Assembly (NCBI RefSeq): GCF_002013375.1
Contig: NZ_MAEW01000007.1
Location: forward strand, 186,001 to 250,000
From: Mycobacterium sp. D16Q13
GTDB lineage: Bacteria > Actinomycetota > Actinomycetes > Mycobacteriales > Mycobacteriaceae
DNA: 64,000 nucleotides
Direction of reading: 5' to 3'
Shown piece after piece: positions 18,339 to 27,819 of the stretch (its first letter is position 1; every line of letters begins with the position of its first letter). The notes beneath the pieces were generated by a model. It saw only the letters and a program-made list of their open reading frames with translations, did not search any database and was not told the DNA's origin. The translations under genes were made by a program, and so were the position numbers.

Positions 18339-20215
18339 TGAGCACCCAGACCGCGGTGGACACCCGCCAACTGCTGCGTATCGCCACCGCCGGTTCGGTG
18401 GACGACGGCAAGAGCACGCTCATCGGGCGACTGCTCCATGACACCGACAGCCTGCCGGTCGACCATCTGGAGGCCGTCACCGACGACGAGGGGAACGCCG
18501 ACCTCGCCGCGCTGTCGGATGGTCTGCGCGCCGAACGCGAGCAGGGCATCACGATCGACGTCGCCTACCGTTTTTTCTCCACCGAGAGCCGAAGCTACAT
18601 CCTCGCCGACACTCCGGGTCACGAGCGCTACACCCGCAACATGTTCACCGGCGCCTCCAACGCACATGTCGCCATTCTTCTGGTCGACGCACGTGCCGGG
18701 GTGCTGCGCCAGACCCGTCGCCACGCTCGCATCGCAAAGTTGTTGGGTATCAAGCATTTCGTGGCAGCAGTCAACAAGATCGACCTGGTCGACTTCGACG
18801 CGCAGCGGTTCGCGGAGGTAGAACGCGAGCTGCATCTGCTGGCTGACCGGCTGGGCAAGGTGGACATCACGGTCATCCCGATTGCGGCCAAGCTCGGCGA
18901 CAATGTGGTGCACCGCTCCGAGAACACCACGTGGTACGGCGGGCCGACCCTGCTCGAATACCTAGAGGCCATTGAGCTTTCGCCCCCGCAGCCCGAGCCC
19001 GCCAAGCTCCGCCTGCCCGTGCAGTGGGTCTCGCGCCCCACGGCCGATCAGCGCCGCCGGTACACCGGCCGGCTAGCGGGAGGCACCCTCAGCGTCGGAG
19101 ATCCGGTGGTGAATCTGCCGTCGGGAACCCGGTCGACCGTGACGGTGGTGGACACTCTGGACGAAAACCGTTCCACCGGTGTAGCTCCGCTTTCGGTGTC
19201 GATCGAATTGGCCGACGATATCGATGTGGGCCGCGGCGACGTACTGGTGAGCGGCGCAGAAGATGCGGTGCTGCCGGTACTGGCCCGCGAGCTCGACGCC
19301 ACGGTCTGCTGGTTCACCAACGGTCCGTTGCGGGCCGGTGACCGGCTCGCACTCAAGCAGGGCACCCGGACGGTACGGGCCACCGTTCAGGCTCTGCATA
19401 CCCGGCTGGATCCGGAAACCCTGGACGAGCTGGATGGCCCGGTTGAGCTGGCGCTCAACGACATCGGCTCGGTCACCCTGCGCACCAGCTCGGTCGTGGT
19501 GGCCGATTCCTATGCCGACAGCAGAGACAGCGGCGCGTTCATCCTGATCGACGAGGCGTCCAACGACACCGTCGGCGCCGGAACCATCACCGAAGCGCGT
19601 GAGGTCAAACCGGAGACGCACTCACGCACCGATATCCGCTGGCATCCCTCGGCGCTGGACCGCGAATACCGTTGGGACAGTACTACTCAGCGCGGTGCGA
19701 TCATCTGGTTCACCGGTCTGCCCGCATCCGGCAAGTCGACCATCGCGGTGGCGGTGGAACGCGCACTCGTGGAATCCGGACAGGTCGCGTACCTGCTCGA
19801 CGGCGACAACCTGCGCCATGGGCTTTCCGATGACCTCGGGTTCTCTCCTGGCGACCGCGCCGAGAACATCCGCCGGGTGTCGCATCTGGCACGGCTCTTC
19901 GCCGACGCCGGGGTGGTCGCGCTGGCATCGCTGGTATCGCCGCTGCGCTCCGATCGAGAGACCGCGCGCAGCATCAACGCCGCAGCCAAGCTGCCGTTCA
20001 TCGAGGTGTATATCGCCACCCCGCTGGCCGAATGCGAGAAACGAGACCCCAAGGGTCTGTACGCACGGGCCCGCGCAGGCGAGTTGAAGGGTTTGACGGG
20101 TGTCGAGGCGCCCTACGAGGCCCCGGAAAATCCTGAGCTCGTCCTCGACACTACCGGTGCCGATATCGACGCACTGGTGGCGCAGGTTCTCGACGTTCTT
20201 CACCGCGCTCGCTGA
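18338..20215 (+). CDS. cysNC: Bifunctional sulfate adenylyltransferase subunit 1 / APS kinase
   Basis: The 625-residue fusion has a GTPase half (CysN; G1 TAGSVDDGKSTLIGRL, DTPGHERYTRNM, NKIDLVDF) that drives the CysD reaction, an elongation-factor-like middle, and a C-terminal APS kinase (CysC; Walker A FTGLPASGKSTIAVAV near residue 465, then LLDGDNLRHGLSDDLGF). It produces PAPS, the donor used by Stf0 next door. The fused form is normal in mycobacteria. The stop codon lies inside a strong hairpin. Confidence 0.97.
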   Translation: MSTQTAVDTRQLLRIATAGSVDDGKSTLIGRLLHDTDSLPVDHLEAVTDDEGNADLAALSDGLRAEREQGITIDVAYRFFSTESRSYILADTPGHERYTRNMFTGASNAHVAILLVDARAGVLRQTRRHARIAKLLGIKHFVAAVNKIDLVDFDAQRFAEVERELHLLADRLGKVDITVIPIAAKLGDNVVHRSENTTWYGGPTLLEYLEAIELSPPQPEPAKLRLPVQWVSRPTADQRRRYTGRLAGGTLSVGDPVVNLPSGTRSTVTVVDTLDENRSTGVAPLSVSIELADDIDVGRGDVLVSGAEDAVLPVLARELDATVCWFTNGPLRAGDRLALKQGTRTVRATVQALHTRLDPETLDELDGPVELALNDIGSVTLRTSSVVVADSYADSRDSGAFILIDEASNDTVGAGTITEAREVKPETHSRTDIRWHPSALDREYRWDSTTQRGAIIWFTGLPASGKSTIAVAVERALVESGQVAYLLDGDNLRHGLSDDLGFSPGDRAENIRRVSHLARLFADAGVVALASLVSPLRSDRETARSINAAAKLPFIEVYIATPLAECEKRDPKGLYARARAGELKGLTGVEAPYEAPENPELVLDTTGADIDALVAQVLDVLHRAR

Positions 20216-20230
20216 GCGCGGTGAAGAACG
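20194..20230. terminator. Bidirectional hairpin over the cysNC stop
   Basis: A perfect 17-bp stem (20194-20210 with 20214-20230) with a three-base loop overlaps the cysNC stop codon and lies eight bases from the end of the convergent DUF732 gene. No T-run is present. It probably terminates both transcripts. Confidence 0.75.
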
Positions 20231-20237
20231 AACCGGC

Positions 20238-20579
20238 CTAGGTGTGGCTGGCGGCGCGCTCCAGAACGGGACGCTGCTCGGGGCAGTACTCGTCGATCGA
20301 AGCGGACAGGAACTGCCACTTCTGCTCGGTGGAGGTGGTGCGATCGAGGTTCTTGGTCAGGAAATTGGTCGCCTGGTAGGCGTCCTTATCCAGGCCCGTG
20401 TCCAGACGGTGGCACGCGATCTTGCCGAGATAGGCAGTCTTGTCCGGCGGCGCGTAGATGCCGTATGAGTGCAGTGTCTCGTTGAAGCTGACGTCATCGG
20501 CATGTGCCGGGGAGGCCATGGCGATCGCGGCAGCACCCGCACCCATCGCGATCATCGCAGTAAGACTGAGTCCCTTCAT
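20238..20579 (-). CDS. Secreted DUF732 protein
   Basis: A 113-residue protein with a signal peptide (MKGLSLTAMIAMGAGAAAIA, cleavage near AHA) and a DUF732 domain: DVSFNETLHSYGIY, KIACHRLDTGLDKDAYQATNFL and DEYCPEQ, again with two conserved cysteines. It is the second family member in this window. ATG 20579 is chosen; the longer frame upstream would lack a signal peptide. It is convergent with cysNC across a shared hairpin. Confidence 0.85.
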   Translation of the reverse strand: MKGLSLTAMIAMGAGAAAIAMASPAHADDVSFNETLHSYGIYAPPDKTAYLGKIACHRLDTGLDKDAYQATNFLTKNLDRTTSTEQKWQFLSASIDEYCPEQRPVLERAASHT

Positions 20580-20712
20580 GCCGGTGAGTCTACATCCGTT
20601 GACCTCAAGGGACATAGGTTCGCAGATGTCATCGTGATTGACACCACTGCCGAGACCTCAAGATCACGTAAAGAACCACGAAAACCCCTACGTCTGTGCC
20701 TACTCTCCCTCG

Positions 20713-22548
20713 GTGGTTTCTGCGCCTCCCTCCCCTCCCGTACCGCCGCGCGTCGCCGACCCGCGCCTGCGCCGTGCCCTCAAGGACGACGCGCACAAAC
20801 TGACCTCGGTCGGCGGGCTCGCGGCGCTGTCCCTGGACGCGCTGTCCTCGGTGGCTTACGGTCCGGAGGCCATCGTGCTGGCCCTGATCGCAGGCGGAGT
20901 CGGTGCCATCGCCTTCACCCTGCCGGTGGCCATCGCGATCACAGTGCTGCTCATTGTGTTGGTGTTCTCCTACCGCCAGGTCATCGCCGTGCACCCCGAA
21001 GGCGGGGGCTCGTACGCCGTGGCCAAGAAGGACCTCGGCCGCGGTGCGAGCCTGTTGGCCGCCGCGAGTCTGGTCGTCGACTACGTGCTGACGGTCGCGG
21101 TGAGCCTGGCCGCCGGGGCGGCGAGCCTGGCGAGCGCCTTTCCCGCGCTGGCCCCGCATCTGCTGTCCATCACACTGATCGGCCTGGCGATCCTGACAAT
21201 CCTCAATCTCATCGGCATCAGCGAGTCGGCCCAGGTGCTCATGCTGCCGACCTTCCTGTTCATCGCGTGCATCCTGGCGGTCATCGTCTTCGGACTCGCG
21301 CACTCCACTCCGGTGGCCGTTATCGGCAAGGACCTCGGCCCGGTCGAGCCGGTCAGTGCGCTCGGCATCATCTTGGTTCTGAAGGCGTTCGCGGCCGGGT
21401 GTTCGTCGCTGACGGGCGTGGAAGCCATCGCGAACGGCGTCCCGGCCTTCAAGACACCCGCCATCAAACGGGCCCAGCACACCGAGGTCGCCCTGGGAAT
21501 TCTGTTGGGCCTCATGCTGATCGGCCTTAGCATTCTCATCAAGGCACACCATGTGGTTCCCCGCGGCGACGTCACCATTCTGGCGCAGCTCTCCGCGGCG
21601 GCCTTCGGCACCGGAATACCGTTCTACATCACGAATGTGACCGTGGCACTGATCCTGGGCTTCGCGGCCAACACCAGCTTCGGTGGACTGCCGGTGCTGA
21701 TGAGTCTGCTCGCCAAGGACGACCGGATGCCGCATCTGTTCGCGTTGCGCGCAGAGAAGCCGGTCTACCGCTACGGCGTCGCCGCGCTTGCCGCATTCTC
21801 CGCGCTGATCCTCATCGCCAGCGACGCCGATACCCACCGCCTGTTGCCGCTGTTCGCGATCGGGGTGTTCATCGGATTCACCATCAGCCAAGTCGGTTTG
21901 GTCAAGCACTGGTTCGGCGCCCGCACATCCGGCTGGCATTGGAAGGCCGTACTCAATGGGTTTGGTGCGGCGCTCTCGGCCGTCGCCATGGTGGTGTTCT
22001 TCGCCAGCAAGTTCACCGAAGGTGCGTGGCTGCTCGTCATCGTCATCCCCCTGCTGATTCTGCTTTTCGGGCGCACCGAGAACTACTACCTAGGCGTCAA
22101 ACGCGAACTGACCCTCGAGGAATTGCCCACGCTCACACCCAATCCCCCGGACCAGACACCGCTGGTGATCGTGCCGATCGACGACATCAACAAACGCACG
22201 GTCCAGCTGTTGGAGGCGGCACTGCACCTGGGTGGCGAGGTGGTGCCCGTCACCATCAGCCGCACGGATCAGAAGGCGCATGCGATGACCAAGCGCTGGG
22301 ATCAGTGGAACCCGGGACTTGAGCTCATCGTGTTGCCAACCGCGCATCGATCCCTGGTGACCCCGCTGGTGGAATACGTCAAGAAGCGGCAGGCCGACGG
22401 TCGCCAGGTGACCGTGCTCATCACCGAGATCAAGACGAAGCGGCGCTGGCACCAGATTCTGCACAACCAGACCGGAATTGTGCTGACAGCCAGCCTCATC
22501 GACCGCACCGACGCGATCGTCGCCAACTATCCATACCGCATGAACTGA
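20713..22548 (+). CDS. APC-superfamily transporter, KimA-like
   Basis: A membrane transporter of about 611 residues from GTG 20713 with roughly 12 hydrophobic segments followed by a cytosolic C-terminal domain of about 150 residues. The segment LSLDALSSVAYGPEAIVLAL and the next conserved block VFSYRQVIAVHPEGGGSYAVAKKDLG match the KimA/YdaO group, described in Bacillus as a high-affinity potassium importer controlled by c-di-AMP; other APC members carry amino acids. No ribosome binding site precedes the start, so a leaderless message is possible. The 130-bp upstream region is too short for a ydaO riboswitch and shows none of its motifs. Confidence 0.8.
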   Translation: MVSAPPSPPVPPRVADPRLRRALKDDAHKLTSVGGLAALSLDALSSVAYGPEAIVLALIAGGVGAIAFTLPVAIAITVLLIVLVFSYRQVIAVHPEGGGSYAVAKKDLGRGASLLAAASLVVDYVLTVAVSLAAGAASLASAFPALAPHLLSITLIGLAILTILNLIGISESAQVLMLPTFLFIACILAVIVFGLAHSTPVAVIGKDLGPVEPVSALGIILVLKAFAAGCSSLTGVEAIANGVPAFKTPAIKRAQHTEVALGILLGLMLIGLSILIKAHHVVPRGDVTILAQLSAAAFGTGIPFYITNVTVALILGFAANTSFGGLPVLMSLLAKDDRMPHLFALRAEKPVYRYGVAALAAFSALILIASDADTHRLLPLFAIGVFIGFTISQVGLVKHWFGARTSGWHWKAVLNGFGAALSAVAMVVFFASKFTEGAWLLVIVIPLLILLFGRTENYYLGVKRELTLEELPTLTPNPPDQTPLVIVPIDDINKRTVQLLEAALHLGGEVVPVTISRTDQKAHAMTKRWDQWNPGLELIVLPTAHRSLVTPLVEYVKKRQADGRQVTVLITEIKTKRRWHQILHNQTGIVLTASLIDRTDAIVANYPYRMN

Positions 22549-22565
22549 CGATGCCGCCGTCAGTT
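22543..22565. terminator. Convergent hairpin between two transporter genes
   Basis: AACTGACG (22543-22550) and CGTCAGTT (22558-22565) form a perfect 8-bp stem with a seven-base loop, spanning the stop codons of both convergent genes. Confidence 0.55.
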
Positions 22566-23939
22566 GACGGCCGGCACGGACACCTTCTCGTCCGCGGCCG
22601 TATCGGTGTGGTCGTCGAGCATGGTGGTTTCGTCGAACGGATCAGCACCCGAAAGAACCGTCTTGATCCGCTCGCGATCCGTCGTCTTGGTCCACGTTCC
22701 GATGAGCAACGTGGCCACCGCATTGCCGGAGAAGTTGGTCAGCGCACGCGCCTCGGACATGAACCGATCGATGCCGACGATCATGCCCACACCGTCGACA
22801 AGATCGGGCCGATGGCTCTGCAGTCCACCTGCCAGCGTGGCCATTCCGGCACCGGTCACCCCGGCCGCACCCTTAGAGGCGATGATCATGAACACCAGCA
22901 GTGAGATCTGTTCGCCGATCGACAGCGGCTTTCCCATCGCGTCGGCGACAAACAATGAGGCCATCGTCAGATAGATCGCCGTCCCGTCCAAGTTGAACGA
23001 ATAGCCGGTCGGGACGACGATGCCCACCGTCGACTTCTCGACACCGAGGTGGGTCATCTTCGCGATCAATCGCGGCAGTGCCGATTCCGAGGACGAGGTC
23101 GAGACGATCAGCAGGTATTCGCGTGCCAGGTAGCGCACCAGCTTGAAGATCGATACCCGAGCCACCGCCCATAGCAACGCCCCCAGCACACCGAAGATGA
23201 AGATCGCGCACGTCGTGTAGAAACCGAGCATCAGTGCGCCCAGCTCTTTCACGGCGTTCCAGCCGGTCTGACCGACCACATTGGCAATGGCGCCGAAGGC
23301 ACCGATGGGCGCCAGCCACAACACCATGATGAGAACCTTGAAGACCAGCTTCTGCAGCATCCCGATACCGCGCACGATCGATTCACCGGTGGAACCGAGG
23401 GCCTGCACCGCGAAGCCGACCAGCAACGCGATGAACAGCGTTTGCAGCACGCTGCCGGAGGTCAATGCCGAGAACATCGTCTCCGGCACAATCGATTTAA
23501 TGAAATGCCAGGTTCCACCTGCGGCATGGGCCTGGTCGGCGTACTTGGCGCCCGCCCCCTGGTTGGCCCCGGACAGATGCAACCCGGTGCCGGGCGCGAG
23601 CAGATTGCCGACGACAAGCCCGATCGCCAAGGCGACGGTGGACATCGCCAGGAAGTACACGAATGCCAATCCGCCGACCCGGCCCACGCTGGCGGCCTTA
23701 CGCACGGATCCGATGCCGAGCACGATCGTGCAGAAGATCACCGGGCTGATCATCATCTTGATGAGGCTGACGAAAATCTCACCGAGTACGCCCACCGATT
23801 TTCCGAATCCCGGCCACAGCATGCCGACGATCACACCGAGCACCACCGCGACAATGACCGCTATATAGAGCCAATGCGTGCGGTCCTTGCGTTTCTTCGG
23901 TGGAACACTGTCGGTAGCCGTTGATTCGGTCGCAGTCAT
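22560..23939 (-). CDS. dctA: C4-dicarboxylate/proton or sodium symporter DctA-like
   Basis: The 459-residue protein belongs to the dicarboxylate/amino acid:cation symporter family. Diagnostic features are SSSESALPRLIAKM (serine-rich re-entrant loop), VVPTGYSFNLDGTAIYLTM and GAAGVTGAGMATLAG, in the usual order, with about eight membrane segments. DctA takes up succinate, fumarate and malate; close relatives carry glutamate, so substrate is probable but not certain. ATG 23939 has GGGG just upstream. It is divergent from the MmpS-like gene. Confidence 0.88.
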   Translation of the reverse strand: MTATESTATDSVPPKKRKDRTHWLYIAVIVAVVLGVIVGMLWPGFGKSVGVLGEIFVSLIKMMISPVIFCTIVLGIGSVRKAASVGRVGGLAFVYFLAMSTVALAIGLVVGNLLAPGTGLHLSGANQGAGAKYADQAHAAGGTWHFIKSIVPETMFSALTSGSVLQTLFIALLVGFAVQALGSTGESIVRGIGMLQKLVFKVLIMVLWLAPIGAFGAIANVVGQTGWNAVKELGALMLGFYTTCAIFIFGVLGALLWAVARVSIFKLVRYLAREYLLIVSTSSSESALPRLIAKMTHLGVEKSTVGIVVPTGYSFNLDGTAIYLTMASLFVADAMGKPLSIGEQISLLVFMIIASKGAAGVTGAGMATLAGGLQSHRPDLVDGVGMIVGIDRFMSEARALTNFSGNAVATLLIGTWTKTTDRERIKTVLSGADPFDETTMLDDHTDTAADEKVSVPAVN

Positions 23940-24074
23940 GGCCCCTATCGTGCCGTACCGTGACCGGGATCACAGCACGACCCCACCATCTACCCACGTC
24001 CGGCGACGATCCACCGAAAACACGGTTGACCGGCTTTCACCTGCGTTGATGGCTTGGCGGGTACCCTGGCGGCC

Positions 24075-24806
24075 ATGGACAGCAACCGCCGCGACGATGC
24101 GGCCGCCCCCGGCGGCTCCACGTCATACGGTCCGTGGTCGCAGTCCAGCCAACCGTTGGATTACCCCGAGGACCCGGCCTACGCCTCGCAGGCGTTCGAG
24201 TATCCCGCGCTCTCCAGCACCGCCCAGCCCAACCAAACGGCCGTGCTGCCGCAGCAATACGGGTCGTACGGACCTCCCCCACAGGATCCCGAGCCCCCAC
24301 GCCGATCGAACACCTTCTGGCTGTGGGTCGTCGGTGTGGGTGCGCTGGTCGTCATCGTCGCGCTGATCATCACCCTCGTCGTCCTTATTCAACGCGAAGA
24401 TGACCGGCCCCCCGCAGTTATTGCCACCCCGTCCACCCGGACGTCAACGACCACCGCACCCAGCATGCCGAGCCTGCCGCCGATACCGAGTTTCACCATT
24501 CCGCCGATCCCGGTGAACCCTCCGACGCAGGGCAGCCAGGCCGCCACCGAGACGGTGGTCTACGAGGTCGGCGGCCGCGGCCCCGCCCTGAACGTCACCT
24601 ACTTCGACGCCAGCGGATCCCTGCAGATGGAGTTCAACGTCAAGCTGCCCTGGCGCAAGGAGGTCAAGCTGAACGCCGAGCAGGTGACCAACGCCGTGGT
24701 GATCGCGGCCGACTTCTCGCACGACGTGTCCTGCACCCTGCTCGTCAACGGAACGCAGAAGAGCACCACGTCCGGGAAGATGGCGACCTGTAGCGGTATG
24801 GGCTAA
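24075..24806 (+). CDS. MmpS-like proline-rich membrane protein (Rv2507 position)
   Basis: A 243-residue protein: cytosolic Pro/Ser/Gln-rich N-terminus, one membrane helix (about residues 77-100), a Pro/Thr linker, and a C-terminal domain whose VVYEVGGRGPALNVTYFDASGSLQMEFNVKLPWRKEV pattern resembles the MmpS fold. MmpS proteins assist MmpL transporters, but there is no mmpL here. Its position before the MFS and CmrA genes equals M. tuberculosis Rv2507. It ends overlapping the convergent MFS gene by four bases. Confidence 0.75.
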   Translation: MDSNRRDDAAAPGGSTSYGPWSQSSQPLDYPEDPAYASQAFEYPALSSTAQPNQTAVLPQQYGSYGPPPQDPEPPRRSNTFWLWVVGVGALVVIVALIITLVVLIQREDDRPPAVIATPSTRTSTTTAPSMPSLPPIPSFTIPPIPVNPPTQGSQAATETVVYEVGGRGPALNVTYFDASGSLQMEFNVKLPWRKEVKLNAEQVTNAVVIAADFSHDVSCTLLVNGTQKSTTSGKMATCSGMG

Positions 24807-26182
24807 CTTGAGCCGCTGACGTTTTCGCCGGTCACCGGGTCATACCGGGGAACCTTGACGAAGATCACCGCCACCAGTCCCAGCGCGATCATCAACACCG
24901 GCCCCGCGATTCCCGCACGGGTGGCATGGAACAGCAACGCAAACGTGGCGAACAGCCAGGGGCCTGCGAAAGAGACCGCCCGCCCCGTCATGGTGTACAG
25001 ACCGAAGACGAACGCCTCCCGGCCTGCTGGCGCCATCCGCAGCACCAGCGTTCGGGCCGCTGATTGCGGCGGGCCGACGAACGCCGCGATGGCAAGCCCA
25101 CAGATCCAGAACGCCGACTGACCCGACAGGCACATCATCAGGACGCCGAGGGTGACGATCGCGGCAAGCGAGCCGATGATGATTCCCTTGGAACCCAAGC
25201 GGGTATCGATTAACCCACCCAGCACCGCACCAACTGCCGCCATCACGTTCCCGGCGACCCCGAACAGTGTGATGTCAGCGCCGGATAAGTGAAAGACCCC
25301 GCTGGCGATGACCGGAGTCAGTGCGAACATCGCGACCATGCCATCGCGGAAGATCGCACTCGCTATGAGGAAGTAGATGATGCGCCGGTCCATGTGCCAC
25401 TGCTCGACGAGGTCGCGCCACAACTCCCGGTACACCCCCAACAATCCGGGTGAGCTGGGCGGTGGGGCCCACGGATCAGGTACCGGCCGGGATAACACCA
25501 GCGGCAGCGCGAACACGGCGAACCACGCCGCCGCCAACAACGCCGAGACGCGCACGTCGAATCCGTCGGCGGCGGGTATGTGGAAAAGCCCGCGGGTCGG
25601 TCCATCCCCCGAGATGAAGCCCAGATAGCACACCAGAAGGACAACGACACCGCCGATGTACGCGGCCGCCAGGCCGAGGCCGGAGACCCGCGAGGCGTTG
25701 GCGGGCGTGGTGAGCCCATGCATCATCGCGTTGTACGGAACCTGGGCCAGCTCGTTGAACACCGAACCCGCGCAATACAACCCGAGACCCAGCCACAGGT
25801 AGCGGTTGTCCTCGCGCACCAGGCTCATCGTGCTCGCAACGAGCACCACCAATGTGGTGAGGGTGCCCAGCGCGACACGGCGCCGCCTCGGCGTGTCTGC
25901 CCATACCCCGATCACCGGCGCGAGCAGAAAAACAAGAACACCGCCCAGACCCATCATCCAGCCAAGGAGGCCCTGCGGGACGCCATCGGGCATCCCCGCG
26001 CCGACTCTGCCGGTCAGATACGGCGTGAAGATGAACATCACGATGACGGTGTTGAAGGCCGCAGACCCCCAGTCGAACGCCGCCCAGGCAGCTATCCGGC
26101 TGCGTGAGACAGGGGTGTTCAATTGTCGGCCGGGTCCTGGGTCTTGACGCCCCACAGGCTCTTCGACCCCAGGCATGCTCAT
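24803..26182 (-). CDS. MFS transporter, UMF1 type
   Basis: A 459-residue major facilitator with about 12 membrane helices. The opening RIAAWAAFDWGSAAFNTVIVMFIFTPYL and the segment AQVPYNAMMHGLTTPANASRVSGLGLAAAYIGG are typical of the UMF1/Atg22-like branch. The MFS loop-2 motif appears as GVWADTPRRRR. Substrate unknown. It corresponds in position to Rv2508c. ATG 26182 leaves 49 bp to the divergent cmrA start. Confidence 0.85.
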   Translation of the reverse strand: MSMPGVEEPVGRQDPGPGRQLNTPVSRSRIAAWAAFDWGSAAFNTVIVMFIFTPYLTGRVGAGMPDGVPQGLLGWMMGLGGVLVFLLAPVIGVWADTPRRRRVALGTLTTLVVLVASTMSLVREDNRYLWLGLGLYCAGSVFNELAQVPYNAMMHGLTTPANASRVSGLGLAAAYIGGVVVLLVCYLGFISGDGPTRGLFHIPAADGFDVRVSALLAAAWFAVFALPLVLSRPVPDPWAPPPSSPGLLGVYRELWRDLVEQWHMDRRIIYFLIASAIFRDGMVAMFALTPVIASGVFHLSGADITLFGVAGNVMAAVGAVLGGLIDTRLGSKGIIIGSLAAIVTLGVLMMCLSGQSAFWICGLAIAAFVGPPQSAARTLVLRMAPAGREAFVFGLYTMTGRAVSFAGPWLFATFALLFHATRAGIAGPVLMIALGLVAVIFVKVPRYDPVTGENVSGSS

Positions 26183-26231
26183 TCCGACCAGCGTAACCTG
26201 GCGCGCGCTGGGCAACCTTTACCATTGCCCC

Positions 26232-27035
26232 ATGCCGATACCCGCACCAAGTCCCGATGCCCGCGCCGTTGTCACCGGAGCCTCCCAAGGGATCGGAGCG
26301 GCACTCGCCGAAGAGCTTGCCGCCCGCGGCCACAACCTCATCATCACCGCCCGTCGCGGCGAGATCCTCAGCGACCTCGCCAACACCCTGACCGAGAAGA
26401 CGGGTGTGATCGTGGAGGTGCGTGCGGTGGACCTCGCCGACCCCGGCGCGCGTGATGCCCTCTGCAAGGAGCTCTCCGAGCGCAACATCTCGATCTTGTG
26501 CAACAACGCGGGGACCGCGACCTTCGGGCCGATACGCAGCCTGGACCCCGAGGGCGAACGCAAGCAGGTGCAGCTCAACGCGGTTGCGGTGCATGACCTT
26601 ACGCTGGCGGTGCTTCCCGGCATGCTTGAGCGTGGCGCCGGCGGTATTCTGGTCTCGGGGTCGGCGGCCGGAAACTCACCGATTCCTAACAACGCCACCT
26701 ACGCGGCGACCAAAGCATTCGCGAACACCTTCTCCGAGTCGCTGCGCGGTGAACTCAAGGGCACCGGGGTGCATGTCACGCTGCTGGCACCGGGACCGGT
26801 GCGCACCGTCGAACCCGACCCCACCGAGGCGTCGATCGTCGACAAGGTGGTTCCGGACTTCCTGTGGATCAACGGGGAGTACACCGCACGGGTCTCCCTG
26901 AATGCACTGGAGCGCAACAAGATGCGCGTCGTCCCCGGAATCACGTCGAAGGCGATGTCGGTGGCCGCCGGCTATGCACCGCGCGCCATCGTCGCCCCGA
27001 TAGTGGGCAGCTTCTACAAGAGGCTTGGCGACTAG
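26232..27035 (+). CDS. cmrA: Mycolate reductase CmrA (SDR)
   Basis: A 267-residue short-chain dehydrogenase with TGASQGIGAALAEELAARGHNLIITARR, NNAGTATFGP and YAATKAFANTF (catalytic Tyr and Lys). Sequence type and position (between the Rv2508c-like transporter and the Rv2510c-like ATPase) match Rv2509/MSMEG_4722, the reductase that converts the beta-keto precursor into mature mycolic acid. It acts in the cytosol at the end of mycolate synthesis. ATG 26232 gives the expected length. It overlaps the convergent TetR gene by four bases. Confidence 0.88.
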   Translation: MPIPAPSPDARAVVTGASQGIGAALAEELAARGHNLIITARRGEILSDLANTLTEKTGVIVEVRAVDLADPGARDALCKELSERNISILCNNAGTATFGPIRSLDPEGERKQVQLNAVAVHDLTLAVLPGMLERGAGGILVSGSAAGNSPIPNNATYAATKAFANTFSESLRGELKGTGVHVTLLAPGPVRTVEPDPTEASIVDKVVPDFLWINGEYTARVSLNALERNKMRVVPGITSKAMSVAAGYAPRAIVAPIVGSFYKRLGD

Positions 27036-27739
27036 CCGTCGCCCCGCAAGTCCAGTAGCGCCGCGCGGGCCGTCTCGAGCTTCCCCGGATCGAGCGATCG
27101 CTGCGGGTCGATGATGACACCCTTCGACCGCAGAAACACGTCGACCGAGGCCCACAATGTTTCAGCGAGGCGTTCTCCGGCGGCCTCGTCGGGCGCGGCA
27201 CCCCGAGCTACTCGCCATAGTGCCGTCGTCGCGGCCGTGCCGATCAGCGCGGCCGCCAGCTGATCCGCGCCGGCCGGGTGCACGTTGACGCGCTCCAGAA
27301 ACGACGAGATCACCGCGGCGAGTTCGGCGATCGCACCGTCGTCACGCACAGCCGGGGCCGGCTTTCCGCGCACGCTCACCATCTGATGCTCGAAAAGGAA
27401 GCGGGTCGATTGCGGGAACCGCTGCACCAGCTCGAGGAAGAGAGATGCAGCGCGTTGTGCGGACTGTCGCGGCGCGATGCGCATGTCCACGGCCGCGGTC
27501 AGCTGCCGCCGTACGGCCGCCACCATGGCCTGTGCTACTGAGTCAAAGAGATCGTTGCGGTCTTCAAAATGCCTGTACAGCTTGGGTTTAGCGGAGTGCG
27601 CCACCCGGACGACATCCTCAACCGTGGCCGACGGTCCATTTCTCTCGATCGCGACCACTGCCGCAGCGACGAACTTTCGGCGCACCCGCACCTTGTGCTG
27701 CGCCCAGCGTTCACGCCGGGCATCACTGCGATCCGCCAT
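27032..27739 (-). CDS. TetR family regulator
   Basis: The 235-residue protein has an N-terminal TetR helix-turn-helix (RKFVAAAVVAIERNGPSATVEDVVRVAHSAKPKLYRHFEDRNDLFDSV, about residues 22-70) and a helical ligand domain. It is divergent from an AurF-type diiron gene; the 80 bp between them contain two inverted repeats, so it most likely represses that gene and itself. The ligand is unknown. This TetR/AurF pair interrupts the order seen in M. tuberculosis Rv2507-Rv2511. Confidence 0.9.
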   Translation of the reverse strand: MADRSDARRERWAQHKVRVRRKFVAAAVVAIERNGPSATVEDVVRVAHSAKPKLYRHFEDRNDLFDSVAQAMVAAVRRQLTAAVDMRIAPRQSAQRAASLFLELVQRFPQSTRFLFEHQMVSVRGKPAPAVRDDGAIAELAAVISSFLERVNVHPAGADQLAAALIGTAATTALWRVARGAAPDEAAGERLAETLWASVDVFLRSKGVIIDPQRSLDPGKLETARAALLDLRGDG

Positions 27740-27756
27740 GCCATTGACGCTACTCC

Positions 27757-27788
27757 AAGTACCCGGTACTTTTCAGTACCATCTACTG
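27757..27788. promoter_or_regulatory. Two tandem operators for the TetR regulator
   Basis: AAGTAC-CCG-GTACTT (27757-27771) is immediately followed by CAGTA-CCATC-TACTG (27774-27788). Both are 15-bp inverted repeats sharing the half-site AGTA, spaced 17 bp start to start, in the divergent region between the TetR gene and the diiron oxygenase gene. Confidence 0.7.
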
Positions 27789-27819
27789 AATTGGCGGACT
27801 GAACAGCGGAAGGCATGTC

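Noticed and set aside
20629..21939. 436-codon minus-strand frame opposite the KimA-like gene
   Set aside because: Composition (Gln/Asp/His/Arg-rich, no hydrophobic core) is that of a reversed membrane protein gene.
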